Of a stretch of DNA of 64,000 nt, positions 42,116-49,583 are shown one piece after another (the stretch's first letter is position 1; each line of letters begins with the position of its first letter). The position numbers and the translations under genes were made by a program. The notes under the pieces were generated by a model that was given only the letters and a program-made list of their open reading frames with translations, had not been told where the DNA came from and searched no databases. Origin of the DNA: Spongisporangium articulatum (GTDB lineage: Bacteria > Actinomycetota > Actinomycetes > Actinomycetales > Kineosporiaceae); the NCBI RefSeq assembly GCF_044465595.1, contig NZ_JBITLV010000005.1:62001-126000 (forward strand), written 5' to 3'.

Positions 42116-42160
42116 GCCCAGCCGAACCCGCACCACTGCACCGCGCCCGCCCGGGCGCGG
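42095..42160 (+). terminator. Attenuator with competing hairpins
   Basis: Hairpin A pairs GCCGGC 42095-42100 with 42107-42112 and has the second Cys codon in its loop. Hairpin B pairs CGGCTG 42109-42114 with CAGCCG 42119-42124 and cannot coexist with A. A third hairpin CCGCGCCCG/CGGGCGCGG (42141-42149 with 42152-42160) is a strong GC stem without a U tract. This is the layout of a peptide-controlled attenuator or Rho-access switch. Confidence 0.6.
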
Positions 42161-42205
42161 TTCGAGCGCGCGCACGCACCCGTCGTCCGAACCCGCAAAG
42201 GATCC

Positions 42206-43942
42206 GTGAGCAGTTCCGTGAGCACCGAGACCCCGGCCAAGACCCCCGCCGCGAAGGGCGCCGCCGCGCGCCCGAAGCGGCCCGAGGGGCAGTGGGCGCT
42301 GGGTGAGCGCGAGCCGCTGAACGAGAACGAGGCCTGGAAGGCCCGGGAGGGCGGGCTCGCCGTCCGCGAGCGCATCCTGTCCACGTACGCCGAGCAGGGC
42401 TTCGCCAGCATCCCCGGCGAGGACCTGCGCGGCCGGATGCGCTGGTGGGGCCTGTACACGCAGCGCAAGCCCGGGATCGACGGCGGCCGCACCGCCTCGC
42501 TGGAGCCGCACGAGCTGGACGACGAGTACTTCATGCTCCGCGTCCGCATCGACGGTGGCGCCGTGACCGTGGCCCAGCTGCGCACCTTGGCCGAGATCTC
42601 GCAGCGGTTCGCCCGCGGCACGGCCGACATCACCGACCGGCAGAACATCCAGTACCACTGGATCCGGGTCGAGGACATGCCCGAGATCTGGGACCTGCTG
42701 GCCGCCGCCCGGCTGTCGACCACCGAGGCCTGCGGGGACACCCCGCGCGTCGTCCTCGGCTCGCCCCTGGCCGGCATCGCCGCCGACGAGATCATCGACG
42801 GCACACCCGCGATCAAGGCCATCGTGAAGCAGTGGGTGGGCGACCCGACGCTGGCCAACCTGCCCCGGAAGTTCAAGACGGCCGTCAGCGGCAGCCCGCA
42901 CCAGGACGTCGCGCACGAGATCCACGACATCGCCTTCGTCGGCGTGAACCACCCCGAGCACGGCCCGGGCTTCGACCTCTGGGTGGGCGGTGGCCTGTCG
43001 ACCAACCCGATGCTCGCGCAGCGGCTGGGCACCTGGGTGCCGCTCGACGAGGTGCCCGAGGTGTGGCACGGCGTCATCCAGATCTTCCGCGACTACGGCT
43101 ACCGGCGGCTGCGGACCCGGGCCCGGCTGAAGTTCCTGATGGCCGACTGGGGGCCGGAGAAGTTCCGCCAGGTGCTGGAGGACGAGTACCTGAAGCGTCC
43201 GCTCCTCGACGGCCCGGCGCCGGTGCTGCCGACCACCAAGCACGACCACGTCGGCGTGCACCGGCAGAAGAACGGCAAGTTCTACGTCGGGGCCACGCCC
43301 GTCGTCGGGCGGATCAGCGGCTCGGTCCTCGAGGGGCTCGCGGACGCGATGGAGAAGGCCGGTTCGAACCGGCTGCGGTTCACCCCGCAGCAGAAGCTCG
43401 TGGTGCTCGACGTGACCGCCAAGCGGGTCGCCGACCTGCTCGACGACCTGGACACGATCGGCCTCACGGCCCGCCCGTCGATCTTCCGCCGCGGGACGAT
43501 GGCCTGCACCGGCATCGAGTTCTGCAAGCTGGCCATCACGGCCACCAAGTCGACCGCCACGACCCTGGTGAACGAGCTGGAGACCCGGCTGGCCGACGTC
43601 CCCGAGCTGTTCACGCTCGACGGCCCCTCGCTGACCATCAACATGAACGGCTGCCCGAACTCGTGCGCCCGCGCGCAGATCGCGGACATCGGTCTGAAGG
43701 GCATCCAGGTCCCGAACCCGGACGACCCGCAGGGCCCGACGGTCGAGGGCTTCCAGATCCACCTGGGCGGCGGGCTCGGCGTGCACGCCGGATTCGGCCG
43801 CAAGCTGCGCGGGTTGAAGACGAGCTCGGCCGACCTGCCCGACTACGTCGAGCGGGTCGTGCGGCGCTGGCTGAAGGAGCGCGACGGCGAGGAGACCTTC
43901 GCGTCGTGGGTGCTGCGGGCGGACGACGAGGCCATCCGGTGA
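42206..43942 (+). CDS. sir: Ferredoxin-dependent sulfite reductase
   Basis: A 578-residue siroheme/4Fe-4S enzyme reducing sulfite to sulfide. It shows the duplicated nitrite/sulfite reductase fold, TDRQNIQYHWIRVEDMP, and the cluster cysteines Cys434, Cys440 (CTGIEFC) and Cys483, Cys487 (CPNSC). The first 40 residues are low-complexity. GTG 42206 follows the leader, with AAAGGAT before it. It overlaps the zinc-ribbon gene (GTGA), itself overlapping the APS reductase gene (ATGA), so the three form a tight operon as around SCO6102-SCO6100 in Streptomyces. Confidence 0.95.
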   Translation: MSSSVSTETPAKTPAAKGAAARPKRPEGQWALGEREPLNENEAWKAREGGLAVRERILSTYAEQGFASIPGEDLRGRMRWWGLYTQRKPGIDGGRTASLEPHELDDEYFMLRVRIDGGAVTVAQLRTLAEISQRFARGTADITDRQNIQYHWIRVEDMPEIWDLLAAARLSTTEACGDTPRVVLGSPLAGIAADEIIDGTPAIKAIVKQWVGDPTLANLPRKFKTAVSGSPHQDVAHEIHDIAFVGVNHPEHGPGFDLWVGGGLSTNPMLAQRLGTWVPLDEVPEVWHGVIQIFRDYGYRRLRTRARLKFLMADWGPEKFRQVLEDEYLKRPLLDGPAPVLPTTKHDHVGVHRQKNGKFYVGATPVVGRISGSVLEGLADAMEKAGSNRLRFTPQQKLVVLDVTAKRVADLLDDLDTIGLTARPSIFRRGTMACTGIEFCKLAITATKSTATTLVNELETRLADVPELFTLDGPSLTINMNGCPNSCARAQIADIGLKGIQVPNPDDPQGPTVEGFQIHLGGGLGVHAGFGRKLRGLKTSSADLPDYVERVVRRWLKERDGEETFASWVLRADDEAIR

Positions 43943-44127
43943 GCGCGGCTGAGGGCGCCGCGCAGCCGGCCGGTACGACGCAGCGGGCGGTCCCGTACTT
44001 CTGCCCGTTCTGCGCGGAGGAGGACCTGCGGCCCCGCGAAGAGGGTGGCTGGCACTGTCGCAGCTGTCTGCGCGCCTTCAGCCTGACCTTTTACGGAATA
44101 AAGACTTTGGAGAGTGAAAGATCATGA
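43939..44127 (+). CDS. Small zinc-ribbon protein of the sulfur operon
   Basis: A 62-residue protein with Cys22-x2-Cys25 and Cys40-x2-Cys43 (YFCPFCAEEDL, WHCRSCLRAFSL), a compact zinc or rubredoxin-like knuckle. A small Cys protein lies in the same place between sulfite reductase and cysH in other actinobacteria and is sometimes called an insertion-element protein, but nothing here suggests mobility. It overlaps both neighbours by four bases. It might deliver electrons or metal to Sir or CysH; this is inference. Confidence 0.85.
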   Translation: MSAAEGAAQPAGTTQRAVPYFCPFCAEEDLRPREEGGWHCRSCLRAFSLTFYGIKTLESERS

Positions 44128-44861
44128 TCGGTTCGCTGATCAGTCGCCCCGAGGACGTCGCCGCCGCACTGGATGCCGACCCCGTCGCCTTCGCCGCCCA
44201 CGCCAACCAGGTGCTCGAGGGCGCCGACCCGCTGACCGTCCTCGGCTGGGCCGGGCGTGCGTTCGGCAAGAGCTTCGTCGTCACCGCCGCGATGGGTGAC
44301 ACGGTGCTCGCGCACCTCACCTCGCGCGCCGTCCCGGGCACCGACGTCCTGTTCGTCGACACCGGCTACCACTTCGCCGAGACCATCGGCACCGTGAAGG
44401 CCGTCGAGGCCTCGTACCCGGTGCGGATGCTCTCGATCACGCCCAAGCAGTCGGTCGCCGACCACGAGGCCGAGTGGGGCAAGCTGCACGAGACCGACCC
44501 CGACCGGTGCTGCGCGCTGCGCAAGGTCGAGCCGCTGAACCGGGCGCTGGCCGGCTACCGGGCCTGGGCCACCGGGCTGCGCCGCGACGACTCCCCCGAG
44601 CGCGCCGACACCCCGACCGTCCAGTGGGTCGAGAAGCGCGGCATGCTGAAGCTCGCGCCGATCGCCACCTGGACGGACGACGACGTCGCGGCCTACGCCG
44701 ATGCCCACCCCGACATGCTGACCAACCCGCTGCTGCAGGTCGGCTACACGTCGGTCGGCTGCGCGCCCTGCACCCGGGCCGTGCAGCCCGGTGAGGACGC
44801 GCGGGCCGGGCGCTGGGCGGGCCGGGCCAAGACCGAGTGCGGGATCCACTACGCCATCTGA
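44124..44861 (+). CDS. cysH: Adenylylsulfate (APS) reductase, 4Fe-4S type
   Basis: A 245-residue reductase of the CysH family. The catalytic ECGIH holds Cys239; the paired cysteines Cys129-Cys130 (RCCALRK) and Cys213/Cys216 (GCAPC) bind a 4Fe-4S cluster, which marks the APS-using bacterial type over the cluster-less PAPS type. VDTGYHFAET and KQSVADHEAEWG are further family motifs. It makes sulfite for the upstream Sir using thioredoxin. The operon ends here in a hairpin; cysDNC are not next to it, unlike in Streptomyces. Confidence 0.95.
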   Translation: MIGSLISRPEDVAAALDADPVAFAAHANQVLEGADPLTVLGWAGRAFGKSFVVTAAMGDTVLAHLTSRAVPGTDVLFVDTGYHFAETIGTVKAVEASYPVRMLSITPKQSVADHEAEWGKLHETDPDRCCALRKVEPLNRALAGYRAWATGLRRDDSPERADTPTVQWVEKRGMLKLAPIATWTDDDVAAYADAHPDMLTNPLLQVGYTSVGCAPCTRAVQPGEDARAGRWAGRAKTECGIHYAI

Positions 44862-44862
44862 G

Positions 44863-44925
44863 CAAGCTGGTCGTGATCGAGGACTTGGGAGGAGGCGCGT
44901 CCCAAGTCCTTGATCACGACCACTT
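44863..44925. terminator. Long hairpin after cysH
   Basis: Arms of about 27 bases at 44863-44890 and 44900-44925 with small bulges (core GGTCGTGATC...GGACTTGGGA against TCCCAAGTCC...GATCACGACC) and a 9-base loop. Confidence 0.85.
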
Positions 44926-44976
44926 GCGTCGGATTGGCCGTCGACGCGGGTTGCACCCGGCCCCACCCTTGAGCGC

Positions 44977-45798
44977 ATGAGGTCCTTTGCGCAGGTAGAC
45001 GTCTTCACCACCGAGCCCGGCCTGGGCAATCCGGTGGCCGTCGTGCTCGACGGTTCGGGGTTGTCGACGGAGGCCATGCAGCGGTTCGCCGCCTGGACCA
45101 ACCTGTCCGAGACGACGTTCGTGCTGCCACCTTCGGGTGAGGCCGACTACCGCGTCCGCATCTTCACCCCGACCTCCGAGCTGCCGTTCGCCGGGCATCC
45201 GACGATCGGCACCTGCTGGGCGGTGCTCGACGCCGGGCTGGTCAAGCCGACCGACGGCGCCGTGACGCAGGAGTGCGCGGCGGGCCTGGTTCCCCTCACG
45301 GTGACCGACGGGGTGGTGACGTTCACCGCGCCCGTGGCCGAGATCCGGCCCGAGCCGGGCGGTCTCGACGAACTGGCCGAGGCGTTGAGCGGGGTCCGAC
45401 CGCACGCCCCGACGCTGGTCAACGCCGGCCCGCCCTGGTTGACCGCCCGCGTGACGCCGGCCGAGCTCGACTCGCTGACCATCGATTCCGGCCTGCTGCT
45501 AAGGCTTTTCGCCGAGCACGGCTGGGACCTGACGCTGTACGCGGTGGATGCCGACGACGTCGTCCACGTGCGCTCGTTCTTCCCGACCGACGCCCTCGTG
45601 GAGGACCCGGTGTGCGGGTCGGGCAACGTGGCCGTCGCGGCGCACCGCCGGGCCACCGCCGGGTTCACCGGCGCGTACGCCTCCCGCCAGGGCTCGCACC
45701 GAGGTCGGGACGGGCACCTGGCCGTCTCCGTGGACGCCGACGCGATCCGGGTCGGGGGCCGCGCCGTGACGGTCGTCCGGGGCACGGTCGCCATCTGA
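44977..45798 (+). CDS. PhzF-family isomerase
   Basis: A 273-residue protein of the diaminopimelate-epimerase-like PhzF fold. QVDVFTTEPGLGNPVAVVLDG, NLSETTFVLPPSG with the presumed catalytic Glu, FTPTSELPFAGHPTIGT, and EDPVCGSGNVAVAAH near the end are diagnostic. There are no phenazine genes nearby, so it is probably an isomerase of unknown substrate. It lies between two hairpins with its own promoter region of about 50 bases. Confidence 0.9.
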   Translation: MRSFAQVDVFTTEPGLGNPVAVVLDGSGLSTEAMQRFAAWTNLSETTFVLPPSGEADYRVRIFTPTSELPFAGHPTIGTCWAVLDAGLVKPTDGAVTQECAAGLVPLTVTDGVVTFTAPVAEIRPEPGGLDELAEALSGVRPHAPTLVNAGPPWLTARVTPAELDSLTIDSGLLLRLFAEHGWDLTLYAVDADDVVHVRSFFPTDALVEDPVCGSGNVAVAAHRRATAGFTGAYASRQGSHRGRDGHLAVSVDADAIRVGGRAVTVVRGTVAI

Positions 45799-45803
45799 AC
45801 GCG

Positions 45804-45877
45804 CGCCGAGTGTGAGGCGCAGGCACAGCACTCGACCCCTGGACCGCGATTCCTGCGCATGAGCGTCACACTCGGCG
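45804..45877. terminator. Hairpin between phzF-like and udg genes
   Basis: Arms 45804-45823 and 45852-45877 (CGCCGAGTGTGA...GCGCAGG against CCTGCGC...TCACACTCGGCG) with a bulge in the right arm. The right arm also contains CACACT, six bases before the next GTG start, so terminator and promoter may share it. Confidence 0.7.
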
Positions 45878-45878
45878 G

Positions 45879-46718
45879 GTGGAACCGCTCCCGCACCCGC
45901 TGACCGGGCAGCCCTTCGCGTCGCCGGTGCCGCCCGGTACCGGCTGGCCCGAGGACCCGGCCGCCTCGGACACTCCCGTCGCGAAGACCCCGGCGAGCGT
46001 CCGGAGACTGGCCCGCGGGGCGTCGTCCGAGCGCGAGCTCCAGGCCCGCGCGTCCGTCTGCCGGGCCTGCCCGCGCCTCGTGGAGTGGCGCGAGGAGGTC
46101 GCGGCCACCGGCCGTCGCGCCTACGCGGGCCAGCCCTACTGGGGCCGGCCGGTGCCGAGCCTGGGGCCCGTGGACGACGACGCCTGGCTGCTCGTCCTCG
46201 GGCTCGCCCCGGCGGCGCACGGCGGCAACCGGACCGGGCGTGTCTTCACCGGTGACCGGTCCGGCGACTGGATCTTCGCCGCCCTGCACCGCGCCGGCCT
46301 GGCCACCCAGGCCACGAGCGGGCACGCGGGCGACGGGCAGGGGCTGATCGGCACCCGGATCATCGCCCCGGTGAAGTGCGCTCCCCCGGCCAACAAACCG
46401 ACGCCGGCCGAACGCGACGCCTGCGCACCCTGGGCCGACCGCGAGCTCGAACTCACCGGCGCCTCGCTGAAGGCGATCGTCGCGCTCGGCGCCTTCGCCT
46501 GGGACGCCGCCCTCGCCCTCGCGACCCGCCAGCGCTGGGCCGTCGCGCGCCCGCGACCGAGGTTCGGGCACGGCGCGGAGGCGACGTTCGAGCGACCGGG
46601 GGCGGGCGCCGTCCACCTGGTCGGCTGCTACCACGTGAGCCAGCAGAACACCTTCACCCGGCGCCTGACCGAGCCCATGCTCGACGCCGTACTCGCGCAG
46701 GCCGCGAAGTACCGGTAG
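45879..46718 (+). CDS. udgB: Family 5 uracil-DNA glycosylase (UdgB)
   Basis: A 279-residue glycosylase that excises uracil and other deaminated bases. The N-terminal CRACPRLVEWREEVA supplies cluster cysteines (with further Cys near residues 165 and 250), GLAPAAHGGNRTGRVFTGD is the catalytic loop typical of type 5 enzymes, which lack the acidic residue of other families, and HVSQQNTFTRRL is the second conserved motif. It matches Rv1259. The start is GTG 45879. It is followed ten bases later by an alpha/beta hydrolase gene, probably co-transcribed. Confidence 0.92.
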   Translation: MEPLPHPLTGQPFASPVPPGTGWPEDPAASDTPVAKTPASVRRLARGASSERELQARASVCRACPRLVEWREEVAATGRRAYAGQPYWGRPVPSLGPVDDDAWLLVLGLAPAAHGGNRTGRVFTGDRSGDWIFAALHRAGLATQATSGHAGDGQGLIGTRIIAPVKCAPPANKPTPAERDACAPWADRELELTGASLKAIVALGAFAWDAALALATRQRWAVARPRPRFGHGAEATFERPGAGAVHLVGCYHVSQQNTFTRRLTEPMLDAVLAQAAKYR

Positions 46719-46727
46719 GCATCTGAC

Positions 46728-47489
46728 ATGGAGCCGGACACCACGGGGTACGCCGACGTCAACGGGTTGCACCTCTACTACGAGACGTACGGCGAGGGCC
46801 CGCCGCTGGTGCTGCTGCACGCCGGGATGATGACGATCGAGGCCAGCTTCGCTCCGCTGATCCCGGCCCTGGCGCAGCGGTTCCGCGTCATCGGAGTCGA
46901 GGCCCAGGGGCACGGGCGGACGGCGAACATCGACCGGCCGATCACCTACGTCAACCTGGCGGCCGACGTCGTCGCCCTGCTCGACCACCTCGGCATCGAC
47001 GCGGCCCACGTGATGGGGCACAGCACGGGCGCCGGCACCGTGCTGGAGCTGATCACCGCCCACGGCGACCGGGTACTGAGGGCCGTCCCGTTGAGCGGCA
47101 GCGTCCGAGCCGACGGCATGGTCGACTTCAGCGAACCGGGCGCCTTCGAGCGGTACGCCGACAAGCTCCCGACCGAGGCCGACCTGGCGGCCATGCGGGA
47201 GGGCTACGAGCGCCTCTCGCCGCACCCGGAACGGTTCGACGAGTTCTTCGCCTACATGTCGACCTCGGACGCCGGATTCGCGGGCTGGACCGACGAGCAG
47301 TTGGCCGGGGTCACCGCCTCGACCCTGATCGTGCAGGGCGACAACGACTTCGCGACCAACGAGCACGCCGCCCTGATGAAGACCCTGATCCCCGGGTCAC
47401 AGCTGCTCATCCTGCCCGGAACGACCCATATGGGCGTCCCGCGCCGGGTGGACCTCCTGCTGCCGGCGCTGGAGTCCTTCCTCGGCTGA
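46728..47489 (+). CDS. Alpha/beta hydrolase
   Basis: A 253-residue hydrolase: LLHAGMMTIEASF (oxyanion loop with HAGM replacing HGxx), GHSTGAGTVLELI (nucleophile Ser), VQGDNDF (acid) and PGTTHMGV (His). No signal peptide. Closest in look to small lactonase/esterase-type hydrolases; the substrate is unknown. It follows udgB directly. Confidence 0.85.
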   Translation: MEPDTTGYADVNGLHLYYETYGEGPPLVLLHAGMMTIEASFAPLIPALAQRFRVIGVEAQGHGRTANIDRPITYVNLAADVVALLDHLGIDAAHVMGHSTGAGTVLELITAHGDRVLRAVPLSGSVRADGMVDFSEPGAFERYADKLPTEADLAAMREGYERLSPHPERFDEFFAYMSTSDAGFAGWTDEQLAGVTASTLIVQGDNDFATNEHAALMKTLIPGSQLLILPGTTHMGVPRRVDLLLPALESFLG

Positions 47490-47554
47490 GCCCGGCTGAG
47501 CGCGGGTGTGGCCTGCGCCATGCTCCACCGCGCCCCCAGCGCCGGTGAACCTTC

Positions 47555-47560
47555 TAGGCT
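47555..47560 (+). promoter_or_regulatory. -10 box of a probable leaderless promoter (mcl1-mcl2)
   Basis: TAGGCT, seven bases before ATG 47568; no Shine-Dalgarno sequence. Confidence 0.55.
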
Positions 47561-47567
47561 CGCGCGT

Positions 47568-48629
47568 ATGCGCAGCCCGAAGGACTTCTTCCGCCCCCTG
47601 GCCGTGGGCGCCCCCGCACCGCTGCGGGAGGTCCCGGCCAACCCGTCCCGGATGATCCACTTCTTCCCGCCGAGCAACGCGAAGATGGTGGCCAAGGTCC
47701 CCGACATCGCGCCGACGGTCGACGTGCTGCTGGGCAACCTGGAGGACGGCGTCCCCGCCACCGACAAGGAGGCCGCGCGGGCGGGCCTGATCGAGGTCGG
47801 CAAGAAGTGGTCGACGCCGGACACCCAGTTCTGGACCCGGATCAACTCGCTCGACTCGCCGTGGGCGCTGGACGACCTGCAGGCCGCCGTGCTGGAGATC
47901 GGTGACGTGCTCGACGTCGTCATGGTCCCCAAGGTCGAGGGCCCCGAGGACATCCACTACGTGGACCGGCTGCTGGCCCAGCTGGAGGCGAAGGCCGGCC
48001 TGGACAGGCCGATCCTGGTGCACGCGATCCTCGAGACCGCGGCCGGGGTGGCCCGGGTCGAGGAGATCTGCGCGGCCAGCCCCCGCATGCAGGGCCTGTC
48101 GCTCGGCCCGGCCGACCTGGCCGCCAACCGCCGGATGAAGACCACCCGCGTCGGCGGCGGTCACCCCGGCTACCTGGTGCGGGCCGACCCGGAGGGTGGC
48201 GACCTCGAGGCGCCTCGGGCCACGTACCAGCAGGATCTGTGGCACTACACGATCGCCCGCATGGTCGACGCCTGCGTCAGCAACGGGATCTTCCCGTACT
48301 ACGGGCCGTTCGGTGACATCAAGGACGTGCAGGCCTGCGAGGACCAGTTCCGCAACGCCTTCCTGCTCGGCTGCGTCGGCGCGTGGAGCCTGCACCCGGT
48401 CCAGATCGGCATCGCCAAGAAGGTCTTCAGCCCCGACCCGAAGGACGTCGCGCACGCGCAGCGAGTCATCGAGGCGATGGGCGACGGCACCGGCGCCATC
48501 ATGCTCGACGGCAAGATGGAGGACGACGCCTCCGTCAAGCAGTGCCGCGTGATGCTGGAGACGGCGAAGGCACTGGCCGAGCGCGACCCGGAACTGGCCG
48601 ACCTGTACGGCTTCTCGAAGGAGGACTGA
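47568..48629 (+). CDS. mcl1: L-malyl-CoA/beta-methylmalyl-CoA lyase (CitE superfamily, Mcl1-like)
   Basis: A 353-residue TIM-barrel lyase. NLEDGVPATDKEAARAG and VHAILETAAGVARVEEICAASPRMQGLSLGPADLAANRRM carry the acidic metal and CoA-site residues of the malyl-CoA lyase branch, and SLHPVQIGIAKKVFSP is the C-terminal motif. It would split beta-methylmalyl-CoA into glyoxylate and propionyl-CoA in the ethylmalonyl-CoA pathway. It starts leaderless at ATG 47568 and overlaps the next CitE-like gene by one base (TGATG). Confidence 0.9.
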   Translation: MRSPKDFFRPLAVGAPAPLREVPANPSRMIHFFPPSNAKMVAKVPDIAPTVDVLLGNLEDGVPATDKEAARAGLIEVGKKWSTPDTQFWTRINSLDSPWALDDLQAAVLEIGDVLDVVMVPKVEGPEDIHYVDRLLAQLEAKAGLDRPILVHAILETAAGVARVEEICAASPRMQGLSLGPADLAANRRMKTTRVGGGHPGYLVRADPEGGDLEAPRATYQQDLWHYTIARMVDACVSNGIFPYYGPFGDIKDVQACEDQFRNAFLLGCVGAWSLHPVQIGIAKKVFSPDPKDVAHAQRVIEAMGDGTGAIMLDGKMEDDASVKQCRVMLETAKALAERDPELADLYGFSKED

Positions 48630-49516
48630 TGACCGACTCCGCCCTCGACGTGACGCTGCGACCGCGCCGCTCGGTCCTCTACATGCCGGGCGCCAACGAG
48701 CGCGCGCTGGAGAAGGCCAAGACCATCCCCGCCGACGCGCTCATCCTCGACCTCGAGGACGCCGTCGCCCCCGACGCGAAACCCGCCGCCCGCGAGCGCG
48801 TCTGCGCGGCCGCGTCGTCCGGGGAGTACGGACTGCGGGAGGTCACCATCCGGGTGAACGGGCTCGACACGCAGTGGCACGCGGACGACGTCCGCGCGGC
48901 CGCCGCGGCCGGCCCGGCCGCCGTCGTGGTCCCGAAGATCGGCTCCGCCTCCGACGTGCACGCCGTGGAGAAGGCTCTCGAGGCGGGCGGCGCCCCCGAC
49001 CACACGAAGATCTGGGCGATGGTCGAGACGCCGGACGCGTTCTTCCGGGCGCAGGAGATCGCGTCCGCGTCGGAGCGGCTGAACGTGCTCGTGATGGGCA
49101 CGAACGACCTGGCCAAGGAACTGCACGCCGAGCACGTCCCGGGGCGCGCGCCGCTGCTGACCGGGCTGGGCCTGGCGCTGCTGGCCGCCCGGGCCGCGGG
49201 CAAGGTCATCCTCGACGGCGTCTACAACGACGTGAAGAACCTCGAGGGCTTCGAGGCCGAGTGCGTCCAGGGCCGGCAGATGGGTTTCGACGGCAAGACG
49301 CTGATCCACCCCGGCCAGGTCGACCCGTGCAACGCGGTGTTCGCGCCGACCGAGGCGCAGGTCGAGGAGAGCCGCGCGATCCTGGCCGCCTGGGACGAGG
49401 CGCTGGCCGAGGGCAAGGGCGTCGCGACGGTCAACGGCCGCATGATCGAGAACCTGCACGTCGAGAACGCGAAGCGGATCATCGCCGTCAGTGAGGCCAT
49501 CGCCCAGCTCGGCTGA
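48629..49516 (+). CDS. mcl2: Malyl-CoA thioesterase-like CitE protein (Mcl2-like)
   Basis: A 295-residue CitE-superfamily enzyme: RPRRSVLYMPGANERALEKA, LILDLEDAVAPDAKP, VPKIGSASDVHAVEKAL, MVETPDAFFRAQEIA and GFDGKTLIHPGQVDPCNAVF. Shorter than Mcl1 and of the type that in Rhodobacter is a (3S)-malyl-CoA thioesterase releasing free malate. A lyase role, for example on citramalyl-CoA, cannot be excluded. GAAGGAGG lies 8-10 bases before ATG 48629. It forms a two-gene unit with mcl1 and is closed by a palindrome. Confidence 0.85.
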   Translation: MTDSALDVTLRPRRSVLYMPGANERALEKAKTIPADALILDLEDAVAPDAKPAARERVCAAASSGEYGLREVTIRVNGLDTQWHADDVRAAAAAGPAAVVVPKIGSASDVHAVEKALEAGGAPDHTKIWAMVETPDAFFRAQEIASASERLNVLVMGTNDLAKELHAEHVPGRAPLLTGLGLALLAARAAGKVILDGVYNDVKNLEGFEAECVQGRQMGFDGKTLIHPGQVDPCNAVFAPTEAQVEESRAILAAWDEALAEGKGVATVNGRMIENLHVENAKRIIAVSEAIAQLG

Positions 49517-49523
49517 ACCCCGC

Positions 49524-49583
49524 GATCCTGCGTTTGCGCATGATCGACGCGAGATGGCGTTGATCATGCGCAAACGCAGGATC
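49524..49583. repeat. Long inverted repeat (GATCATGCGCAAACGC type) between convergent genes
   Basis: 27-base arms at 49524-49550 and 49557-49583 with one mismatch and a 6-base loop, between mcl2 (+) and the EamA gene (-). The EamA TAG stop begins at the outer end of the right arm. Confidence 0.93.

Noticed and set aside
44977..45798. Phenazine biosynthesis gene
   Set aside because: Only PhzF-like sequence is present, with no other phz genes; the family is mostly made of unrelated isomerases.
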